A DNA stretch of 16,172 bases, taken from contig CAZUGH010000042.1 of the NCBI GenBank assembly GCA_964619785.1, forward strand, positions 1 to 16,172, read 5' to 3'. Positions 7,355 to 13,284 of this stretch are shown here, in pieces; position 1 is the stretch's first letter; every line of letters starts with the position of its first letter. The DNA comes from CAZUGH01 sp964619785. Lineage in GTDB: Bacteria > Bacillota > Clostridia > Lachnospirales > Lachnospiraceae. Both the position numbers and the translations under genes were made by a program. Under the pieces are notes generated by a model. That model ran no database searches. It saw only the letters and a program-made list of their open reading frames with translations, and was not told the origin of the DNA.

Positions 7355-8293
7355 TTACAGACGTTTCACGCTGGTGCCTTTTACACTATCTACCATCATT
7401 CCGATAATAGTAGGAACTGCCGCTACAGCTGTTAATAAGTAACCAACGCCCAAATCATGATAATAGGCTTCTGCCACTTCTTTACTTGTACGAACAAATT
7501 GAGGTACTGCCTTGAAGGCCTCAAAGAACGTAATACTATATGTGTCCTTCACTTCTAAATATAAGGACCATGCCATCGCTGACATATTCGCAACATATAT
7601 CATTCCAACCGAGAGTGCCAACGAAATGATGATTCCTACAACATTAACCTTGCCACCAAATTTCTCGTACCCTTTTAGTCCGCATACCACAGTAACCATA
7701 CCTGCGATTCCTGCAATGTAGCCCATCTGATAAATCACGATCCACAGTGCGACACCGATTAAGGAACCAAGGAATGAACCCACAATACCAGAAACCATAT
7801 TTCCTTTCTTGCGAGCCTTCTGCTGATTGAGTTGTGCCACTTCCGCAACCAATTCCGTATGGCATGCATCACACAAGAATATATTGTTCCCATTTACTTG
7901 ACTCATTCTTGTAGGAATCTCTTCGCCACAGTGACTACAGCAATTTACAAAGCGATTATCCGACATAAAACTTGTAATCTTTCGTATCATCTCGTTAATC
8001 TGAATGCCAAGCTTACTCGCAGTTGCATTACCAAGTCCGATTATCTCAACCTTGTAATTCGAATACTTCGCAGACTGAATCAACTTGTTCTCTCCATTCA
8101 TATTGGCAAGCAATGTGCTAATTCCGGATTCGTCAACCAATGATTTACCACATATCACAATACGAAAATATTTTCCCGGGCATTCCACCAATGTCTGATA
8201 TCCCCTTACAGTCCCTTGAATAATCCCTTTTGGCTCCTGTTGCAAATGCTCGCTACCAATAATACCTTCCACTAATTTCTTTTGCATCTTCAT
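7355..8293 (-). CDS. zinc-ribbon membrane protein of unknown function
   Basis: 312 residues that I cannot assign to a named family. Residues 1-115 form a soluble alpha/beta region (GKYFRIVICGKSLVDESGI). Next come a zinc-ribbon-like pair CSHC (119-122) and CDAC (141-144), and a basic linker QQKARKKGN. Three or four hydrophobic segments follow, near 166-190, 193-207, 217-236 and 284-302. The soluble part would therefore be cytoplasmic. AAAGGGG lies upstream of the ATG at about eight bases. It follows the TM2-domain gene with a 12-base gap, so the two are surely co-transcribed and may act together in the membrane. The end is marked by the shared terminator. Confidence 0.8.
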   Translation of the reverse strand: MKMQKKLVEGIIGSEHLQQEPKGIIQGTVRGYQTLVECPGKYFRIVICGKSLVDESGISTLLANMNGENKLIQSAKYSNYKVEIIGLGNATASKLGIQINEMIRKITSFMSDNRFVNCCSHCGEEIPTRMSQVNGNNIFLCDACHTELVAEVAQLNQQKARKKGNMVSGIVGSFLGSLIGVALWIVIYQMGYIAGIAGMVTVVCGLKGYEKFGGKVNVVGIIISLALSVGMIYVANMSAMAWSLYLEVKDTYSITFFEAFKAVPQFVRTSKEVAEAYYHDLGVGYLLTAVAAVPTIIGMMVDSVKGTSVKRL

Positions 8294-8305
8294 CGTTTTT
8301 CCCCT

Positions 8306-8641
8306 TTATAATACTGTCATAATTTTCTGAAAATTATCTTCCTTTGTTCTACCCATAACTGTAATCCAATCATATATCGTCAAGATTCCACACAGACCAC
8401 CTGTCAACAGTTTCAAGATACCCATTCCCACATCGCCTAACAGAAATCGATCAATCCCCCAAGAGCCTACAATGATTGATACGACTAATAAAATCGATGG
8501 ATCCTGAAGACTCACAGCCGAAAGCATCGAAAATCTCTGGTCGTCCACGGATAACAGTTTATCTTTTAAATACACAATCTTCTCTGTTGGAAAATACTTC
8601 TGATTCGTTATCAAGTACATATCCACTTTTTGTTGTTCCAT
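8306..8641 (-). CDS. TM2-domain membrane protein
   Basis: 111 residues. A polar N-terminal part of about 45 residues is followed by a TM2 domain: a first hydrophobic helix (about 49-62), the family turn WGIDRFLLGDVGMGILKLLT with Asp64-Arg65-Phe66, a glycine-rich GGLCGI, and a second helix ending in YDW. TM2 proteins are small two-helix membrane proteins of largely unknown function, often found next to zinc-ribbon partners. The start is supported by AAAGGGGGA six bases before the ATG. First gene of the two-gene unit driven by the promoter at 8671-8699. Confidence 0.87.
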   Translation of the reverse strand: MEQQKVDMYLITNQKYFPTEKIVYLKDKLLSVDDQRFSMLSAVSLQDPSILLVVSIIVGSWGIDRFLLGDVGMGILKLLTGGLCGILTIYDWITVMGRTKEDNFQKIMTVL

Positions 8642-8670
8642 ATATATCCCCCTTTCTTGATACTATATTC

Positions 8671-8699
8671 ATTCTATTATTCTTGTCATTTTTTGTCAA
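8671..8699 (-). promoter_or_regulatory. strong sigma-A promoter of the TM2/zinc-ribbon unit
   Basis: On the minus strand there is a perfect TTGACA (8694-8699), a 17-base spacer and TAGAAT (8671-8676). Transcription would start near 8664, about 22 bases before the ATG. The -10 hexamer is the same as that of the decarboxylase operon. Confidence 0.8.
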
Positions 8700-8727
8700 C
8701 TCAAAACTTATAAGCACCATGTTAGAG

Positions 8728-8856
8728 TATAATTATTATTGGCAAGATTAGTAAAATAGCGTTGTGAGAATCCAACGCATTGGAAGTTTGCCAGTGGCAA
8801 ACTTCGCTTCCGCGAAGGGGGAATAATTTTAGCAAGTTTAAATAACTTGCTTTTTC
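8728..8856 (+). ncRNA. candidate structured small RNA
   Basis: A perfect TATAAT stands at 8728-8733, without a good -35. After it come three hairpins: GCGTTG/CAACGC (8759-8778), GAAGTTTGCC/GGCAAACTTC with a three-base loop (8783-8805), and CTTCGC/GCGAAG with loop TTCC (8802-8817). A canonical terminator follows at 8831-8856. The second and third hairpins share CTTC, so they compete. The expected transcript runs from about 8740 to 8856. It matches no RNA family I can name. It could equally be a dispersed repeat element rather than an expressed RNA. Confidence 0.35.
8831..8856 (+). terminator. intrinsic terminator on the plus strand
   Basis: AGCAAGTT (8831-8838), loop TAAAT, AACTTGCT (8844-8851), then TTTTCC. 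Eight perfect pairs with a T tract on the plus side only. No plus-strand protein gene precedes it, which is the main argument for a transcript starting inside this gap. Confidence 0.65.
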
Positions 8857-8947
8857 CTTTAATTCCGCTAACCAGGCTGAAAAATTTCGTTGTTAGCACT
8901 ACTATTTAAGAGAGCCCACTTGGCGATGGCGATGGCATTGTACCTCT

Positions 8948-8987
8948 GCGGGGTATAAATGGCATTTTTTTGCGATTTATACCCCGC
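8948..8987. repeat. perfect GGGGTATA inverted repeat, unit 1
   Basis: GCGGGGTATAAAT (8948-8960) and ATTTATACCCCGC (8975-8987) are perfect 13-base arms around a 14-base loop containing seven T. An extra T-A pair extends the stem outward. There is no T tract after either arm, so it does not look like a terminator. Confidence 0.85.
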
Positions 8988-9053
8988 ACCTAATTTGGCA
9001 CCCTCGTCAAACAACGCATTTACGTTGTGGCAGATTTTTACATTTTCGCTCTT

Positions 9054-9115
9054 GGGGTACATATGAGACTTTTTTCTGCGCTATACCCCGATTTTTTATT
9101 GAACCGGGGTATAGC
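9054..9115. repeat. three-arm GGGGTATA repeat, unit 2
   Basis: The middle arm GCTATACCCCG (9080-9090) pairs perfectly over 11 bases with CGGGGTATAGC (9105-9115) across a 14-base loop. It can also pair in part with GGGGTA upstream (from 9054) across a loop with TTTTTTCTGCG, resembling unit 1. The two pairings exclude each other. Confidence 0.7.
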
Positions 9116-9206
9116 ACATGCATTTTGCAAAATTTTATCCCTTTTTACAAAATGGGTTTTTCTGACAGAACGTAATTGCGCCGTTTCCAGTATCCATTTT
9201 ATGGGG

Positions 9207-9247
9207 GCGGGGTATAAATCAACAAAAAAGCGAATTTACTGCCACGC
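9207..9247. repeat. decayed GGGGTATA repeat, unit 3
   Basis: GCGGGGTATAAAT (9207-9219) is identical to the left arm of unit 1. The expected right arm, after a 14-base loop with six A, is degraded to ATTTACTGCCACGC (9234-9247), keeping only five inner pairs plus scattered matches. The A-rich loop suggests that the unit is inverted relative to unit 1. Confidence 0.6.
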
Positions 9248-9369
9248 GTGCAAGCTCTACCTACCAGCAAACCAAGAAATTTCGTTGTTAGCGCTACTGT
9301 TTGACAAGCCAGCTCTTCAGCAAACCAAAAAATTTCGTTGCCAACACCACCATTCATTCACCAAACCAA

Positions 9370-9415
9370 AAAACAGGGTATCGCGCAAGTTTTCTTTACG
9401 CATATACCCTGTTTT
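9370..9415 (-). terminator. terminator of the deacetylase unit, also an AGGGTAT-type repeat
   Basis: AAAACAGGGTAT (9370-9381) and ATACCCTGTTTT (9404-9415) pair over 12 bases, with an inner GCG/CGC. On the minus strand it begins a few bases after the stop at 9421 and ends in a run of T, fitting an intrinsic terminator. The arms share GGGTAT/ATACCC with the neighbouring repeat units. Confidence 0.65.
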
Positions 9416-9420
9416 GATTT

Positions 9421-9681
9421 TTATGTTGTTTCCTTTGCATACTCATAAATCCAATACACATTATCTCGTAGAAACACTTCAAAATTTCTTATTTCTTCTC
9501 TCGTGAATCCTTCACGCTTAATCCATTTAAATTCAGGAATTATGCAATATGCAACATCATAGCCATCATCTTTCGGTCTCTGAAAATGAATTTCTACTTT
9601 CTTATCTCCATCTTCTTCGTAAACCTCCGAATGAAGAACCCCCGTTTTATCTTTCATTACCATATACGGATACATCCTCAT
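9421..9681 (-). CDS. small protein of unknown function
   Basis: 86 residues, soluble, with no signal peptide and no family I recognise. The N-terminal half looks like beta strands (MYPYMVMKDKTGVLHSEVY, KKVEIHFQRP). The C-terminal half is acidic and helical with aromatics (TREEIRNFEVFLRDNVYWIYEYAKE). The ATG at 9681 is chosen because AGGAGG lies nine bases upstream. An ATG at 9702 has no ribosome site, although it would sit directly behind the deacetylase stop. With 24 bases between the genes they should be co-transcribed, and the hairpin at 9370-9415 closes the unit. The conserved spacing and ribosome site support a real gene. Confidence 0.7.
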   Translation of the reverse strand: MRMYPYMVMKDKTGVLHSEVYEEDGDKKVEIHFQRPKDDGYDVAYCIIPEFKWIKREGFTREEIRNFEVFLRDNVYWIYEYAKETT

Positions 9682-9705
9682 ATGCTGCTTCCTCCTAGAC
9701 ATTCA

Positions 9706-11136
9706 CTATCTACAATCGACTTTTACCTTGGTTCCATAATAATTCAATGTTTTTGGCAATGGGCGGTTCTTGTCAACCATCTCCGAAGTACTGACGCCAA
9801 ATTTTTTCATGTAATCCTTCTTGCAAAGGACCGTATATCCGATTAGACCAACTCTTCTTCCACGATAATAATTCTTGCCGATTCGTCCCCATGGAGAGTC
9901 ATCATTGGTATCTACATTAAAGTAATAGAGAAGACCTGAGTTGTATAAGCTCTTAAATCTTGGATTTGATTTCTTATATGTCCAACCATCTTCACCATGT
10001 TCAATATCTGCACCATTTGGATAGAGAATCACATCCGGTTTGCCTACAAGAGAGGAAATTTCATTTTTAAAACGAGAAATATCATACTTGAGATACTGTT
10101 GTGAACAATATTGACCATTGCTGTAAAATGCTCCGTGAACAAAGCTGTGGCTTGATATAATAAAGCCATCGTCCTTTATCGCCTGCGCTACTGTCTTTAC
10201 CTTCTTGGCATCTTCGCTATCTGGGTCAAAGTCCTTCTCGGAAGAAACATTGGACTTATTGTACTCGCCTAATATGTACTTCGAAGTACGATAGCCAAAT
10301 ACACCCTCGATTCCGGTGACACCAATCATCGCTTTGGCACCACGATATGAGAAATCCGGATGTGCTTCAATAAATGTATCCAGACAAGGTATTACATCAT
10401 AATCACCTTGAATCTTCGTGCCATCCTTCAAATCCACTTCGCATGTTGGCTTGCCATCTTCGCCAACAACCAATCGGGAGCCAACACCTTTTTGCTGCCA
10501 TCTCGCATAATAATTTGTGTCATCTTCCGAGAACATAAATGCTTTTTTGCCCTGTGGCAGATAAATCTTCCCAGCCTTCACTTTTTTCTTGCCATCCTTA
10601 CCCTTATAAGAAGGAGCGACATCATGAATACTGACAAGCACATAATCATTATCGTACATTTGCTGCAAGAAACTATTGAACTCATCGACAGTCAGGCTCT
10701 CTTGCTGATAACCAGTTGCCATATCCGAAGCAAATGCTTCCTTGGAATCATAGATAAGCGGATGCGTGAAAAAGTGCGGAATGTCAGTGATGTCAACTTC
10801 AACAAGATTCGCCTTGGCATTCTCATAACCCGCAATCGCTGCCTGAATATCCTGCTGCTTCTCATAACCCGCCTGTTGTTGCAAAAATGCAATCGCGCCA
10901 TCATAATCATAGCCAACAGCCAACGCATCAGCCTGTGCAATCAACTGTGCCCTAGACTCCTTCGATTCCATCGGATCCTTTGGTTTGCTATCAACTGCAA
11001 CAGCCTTATTCTCATCTTTTGAAGACTTCTCTTTGCCTTGCATAACCAAGAAAAAAACCACGACAGCTGCTACCAATATAAATAATAGAAGATAAAGTAT
11101 CATCACCTTGTTCTTCTTTTGTTTGTTCTTTTTCAT
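9706..11136 (-). CDS. membrane-anchored polysaccharide deacetylase (NodB-like)
   Basis: 476 residues. A basic start (KKNKQKKNK) leads to one membrane helix at about 11-32, then an extracellular region with a helical linker (about 60-110). The NodB-type domain follows. Motif 1 reads FSEDD (202-206, metal/catalytic Asp), motif 2 is HSFVH (330-334, metal-binding His pair), and LYPNG (371-375) stands where motif 3 is expected. The 124 residues between motifs 1 and 2 are more than usual and include a GxDGKP insertion, so this is a divergent branch. Such enzymes remove N-acetyl groups from peptidoglycan or other wall glycans. The substrate here is not known. The start ATG at 11136 has GGGAG six bases upstream. 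Confidence 0.87.
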   Translation of the reverse strand: MKKNKQKKNKVMILYLLLFILVAAVVVFFLVMQGKEKSSKDENKAVAVDSKPKDPMESKESRAQLIAQADALAVGYDYDGAIAFLQQQAGYEKQQDIQAAIAGYENAKANLVEVDITDIPHFFTHPLIYDSKEAFASDMATGYQQESLTVDEFNSFLQQMYDNDYVLVSIHDVAPSYKGKDGKKKVKAGKIYLPQGKKAFMFSEDDTNYYARWQQKGVGSRLVVGEDGKPTCEVDLKDGTKIQGDYDVIPCLDTFIEAHPDFSYRGAKAMIGVTGIEGVFGYRTSKYILGEYNKSNVSSEKDFDPDSEDAKKVKTVAQAIKDDGFIISSHSFVHGAFYSNGQYCSQQYLKYDISRFKNEISSLVGKPDVILYPNGADIEHGEDGWTYKKSNPRFKSLYNSGLLYYFNVDTNDDSPWGRIGKNYYRGRRVGLIGYTVLCKKDYMKKFGVSTSEMVDKNRPLPKTLNYYGTKVKVDCR

Positions 11137-11169
11137 TCTAATCTCCCTCACTGACTTCCTAGTTAATTA

Positions 11170-11198
11170 AATATATCACACAAATAGCGAATTTACAA
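11170..11198 (-). promoter_or_regulatory. promoter of the deacetylase unit
   Basis: On the minus strand TTGTAA (11193-11198), a 17-base spacer ending in TGA, and TATATT (11170-11175) form an extended -10 promoter. It lies between the exporter terminator and the deacetylase start, making this a separate transcription unit. Confidence 0.6.
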
Positions 11199-11223
11199 CC
11201 AATAAGCCAGAAATAATAGAAAA

Positions 11224-11260
11224 GAAACCCAGCCGGAAAATGCTTTCCAGACTGGATTTC
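11224..11260 (-). terminator. intrinsic terminator of the exporter operon
   Basis: A stem of about 17 positions with one mismatch and a few G-T pairs, from GAAATCCAG to CTGGGTTTC on the minus strand. It is followed by TTTTCTATTATT and begins about 20 bases after the permease stop. Confidence 0.8.
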
Positions 11261-11281
11261 TCTCAATAAGGGGGAGTTGAT

Positions 11282-12574
11282 TTATTCATATCTTAACGCC
11301 TCGATTGGATCGAGCTTCGCTGCTTTATTCGCAGGATAATATCCGAAAAATACACCGATTACCATAGAAAATGCAACGGATATAACAATTGCGAATATCG
11401 GAGCAGATGCTCCATAGCCCATAACGGATGCTGCGACCGCGCCCAGGACAAATCCCAGGATGATACCTAGCAAACCTCCAATCAGGCAAAGTATGACGGA
11501 TTCAATGATAAACTGAAGACGAATGGAACTATTCTTGGCTCCTAACGCCTTTCGTGTACCAATTTCTCGAGTACGCTCGGTGATGGATACCAGCATAATA
11601 TTCATAACACCGATACCACCTACAAGTAAAGATATTCCTGCGATAAAAGCAATCGCAATTGACACGGTATTAATCATGTCATTCATCGAACTTGTCATCG
11701 AACTCATCGTCGTTGTACTGATTTCATAATCTTCATTGTTCTTGTACGCATTATTGTTAAAATAGGTCTTCACCTCTGTGGCAAAGTCCGTAACGCTTGT
11801 CACACCCGCATTCGTTACAATCGTAAATTGTTCGTAGCCTGCATCTGTGTGAAGTTTATCTTTACCCGTTGTAACCGGGATATACGCCGAGGTCGTCACT
11901 TCCTCATCCGAGCTCGAGGAAAATGTTGAGTTTTCCTCATACTCGTAAATTCCAACAATGTAGAACGAATAGTATACGCCATCGATATCCACATGAATCT
12001 TAGAATTAAGTGCCGCCGAATTGTCGCCATCAAAAGCATACTCAACCACTTTATTTGAAACCATAATGACACTCTTGCTACCACTTACATCCTTCTCGGA
12101 TATATTGCGTCCAGCCAACAGCGTTACATCATTGGCATCATAATAGCCTGTCGTAATTCCACTTAGATTGATATTGGCGGAATTCTCACCAGCCTCTACC
12201 GTTCCACTTCCCAATGACTCTTCAATCGAGATTGCATCGATATCTGAGGAAAATTCTTTCTTCAAATCTGTCAGCATCTCATCGGTAATGCGATCCTCTT
12301 CATCCATCTCAATCATACGATTGGACGTACCAAAAGTCATACCATTGGTTCGCGTCACCTGTTCCTCAGACTTCTGCTTCAGACCAACGGTTACATTATT
12401 AGCACCGAGTTCTGCGAAGGTATCAGTGATCGAATTTGTCAAGGAAGTACTCACTGTCATAATCGCAATCACAGAACCAATACCGATAATGATTCCAAGC
12501 ATCGTCAGGAGTGCACGCATCTTATTCGCAAGCAGGCCACTCAGCGCCAGCTTAATATTTTCAATTAGAAGCAT
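11282..12574 (-). CDS. MacB/FtsX-type ABC transporter permease
   Basis: 430 residues. The N-terminus (ENIKLALSGLLANKMRALLTMLGIIIGIGSVIAI) is the classic MacB/YknZ start with the first membrane helix. A large extracytoplasmic domain follows (about 45-300), rich in Ser, Thr, Asp and Asn. The C-terminal FtsX domain has three helices and the conserved SITERTREIGTRKALGA cytoplasmic loop, ending in DPIEALRYE. Such permeases act as mechanotransmitters, driving export of substrates such as peptides or toxins with an adaptor. The ATG at 12574 has AGGAGG eight bases upstream and overlaps the ATPase stop by 14 bases. The substrate is not determinable from sequence. Confidence 0.93.
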   Translation of the reverse strand: MLLIENIKLALSGLLANKMRALLTMLGIIIGIGSVIAIMTVSTSLTNSITDTFAELGANNVTVGLKQKSEEQVTRTNGMTFGTSNRMIEMDEEDRITDEMLTDLKKEFSSDIDAISIEESLGSGTVEAGENSANINLSGITTGYYDANDVTLLAGRNISEKDVSGSKSVIMVSNKVVEYAFDGDNSAALNSKIHVDIDGVYYSFYIVGIYEYEENSTFSSSSDEEVTTSAYIPVTTGKDKLHTDAGYEQFTIVTNAGVTSVTDFATEVKTYFNNNAYKNNEDYEISTTTMSSMTSSMNDMINTVSIAIAFIAGISLLVGGIGVMNIMLVSITERTREIGTRKALGAKNSSIRLQFIIESVILCLIGGLLGIILGFVLGAVAASVMGYGASAPIFAIVISVAFSMVIGVFFGYYPANKAAKLDPIEALRYE

Positions 12575-13274
12575 GTAGACTACCTCCTCTCTCGCTGATG
12601 ATTTCACCGTCTTTCAATGTAACAATACGTTCGGTTTCCTCCGCCAGCTCAACCGAGTGGGTAATCAACACAATCGTTTTACCCTGCTCCTTATGAAGTT
12701 TATGGAAAATGTCCATAATCAGCCGTCCTGTCTTAGAGTCAAGTGCTCCGGTTGGCTCATCTGCTAGGATGATTGATGGGTCATTGGCCATGGCGCGCGC
12801 AATCGCTACCCTCTGCTTCTGTCCACCAGACAACTCATCTGGCTGGTGTGTCATTCGGTCTGTCATTTCGACCAACTCAAGAAGTTCCTTCGCACGATCC
12901 GTTCGTGTATGTTTGGGAACGCCACCATATAACATAGGCAGTTCCACATTACTCAATGCGGATGTTCTCGCAATCAGATTATAGGTCTGAAATACAAACC
13001 CAATCTGTTGATTTCGTATTTCTGATAATCGTTTATCCTTGGCATGGCAGACATCCACACCATCTAATATATAACCACCCTCCGTGGGTCGATCTAGCGC
13101 TCCGATGATATTCATCAAAGTTGATTTACCGGAACCAGATTCACCTACAATAGAGATAAATTCTCCACGTTTCACCTGAAGATCAATTCCATGTAAAATC
13201 TCAAGTTCATTTGGCTGACCAATATAGAAACGTTTGATGATGCCTTGCAAATCGATTATATTTTCCTTTTCCAT
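12561..13274 (-). CDS. MacB/LolD-type ABC transporter ATP-binding protein
   Basis: 237 residues with all nucleotide-binding motifs intact: Walker A GESGSGKST (44-52), Q-loop at VFQTYNL (94-100), signature LSGGQKQR (148-155), Walker B IILADEP (168-174) with D-loop GALD, and switch histidine His206. The spacing and the TYNLIARTSALSNVELPMLY stretch fit the MacB/LolD/YknY class. The ATG at 13274 has AGGAGG six bases upstream. The frame is open for 27 more codons, but that region overlaps the adaptor gene and lacks a family match. The AGGAGG overlaps the adaptor stop, a mark of tight coupling. Confidence 0.95.
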   Translation of the reverse strand: MEKENIIDLQGIIKRFYIGQPNELEILHGIDLQVKRGEFISIVGESGSGKSTLMNIIGALDRPTEGGYILDGVDVCHAKDKRLSEIRNQQIGFVFQTYNLIARTSALSNVELPMLYGGVPKHTRTDRAKELLELVEMTDRMTHQPDELSGGQKQRVAIARAMANDPSIILADEPTGALDSKTGRLIMDIFHKLHKEQGKTIVLITHSVELAEETERIVTLKDGEIISERGGSLHASN

Positions 13275-13284
13275 TCGGCACCTC

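Larger units (their letters stand above)
8882..9352 (+). repeat. three direct repeats containing AAATTTCGTTG
   Basis: AAATTTCGTTGTTAGC occurs identically at 8882-8897 and 9277-9292, and both continue with a similar CTACT-TTT tail. A third copy starting at 9330 keeps AAATTTCGTTG and then diverges. Copies two and three also share the preceding CAGCAAACCAA and are 53 bases apart. Copies one and two are 395 bases apart and bracket the three inverted repeats. Confidence 0.75.
8700..9420. other. 720-base gap without a convincing gene, rich in hairpins and repeats
   Basis: No reading frame here has a plausible ribosome site or a recognisable protein. The stretch holds the candidate small RNA with its terminator, three short direct repeats containing AAATTTCGTTG, and a small GGCGAT tandem near 8922. 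It also holds four inverted-repeat units built on GGGGTATA or AGGGTATA and their complements, plus smaller stems such as ACAACG/CGTTGT near 9010-9027. Base composition swings between G/C-rich arms and T-rich loops. It looks like accumulated dispersed repeat elements. Confidence 0.7.

Noticed and set aside
8708..8899. 63-codon minus-strand frame over the candidate small RNA
   Set aside because: It is a translation of the palindromes on the opposite strand and also overlaps the TM2 promoter region. Nothing supports it as coding.
8868..9062. 64-codon minus-strand frame ending in a repeat-derived peptide
   Set aside because: Its sequence is a translation of hairpin unit 1 and the first direct repeat. 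No ribosome site or family match was seen.
9265..9420. CRISPR-like repeats
   Set aside because: There are only two or three degenerate copies at uneven spacing (53 and then about 41 bases), with no cas genes in the window.
9027..9506. 159-codon plus-strand frame across the hairpin cluster
   Set aside because: It runs through the inverted and direct repeats and then antisense through the 86-residue gene. There is no ribosome site and no protein-like composition.
10360..11022. 220-codon plus-strand frame
   Set aside because: It is fully antisense to the deacetylase, whose motifs and start signals are clear. It lacks a ribosome site.
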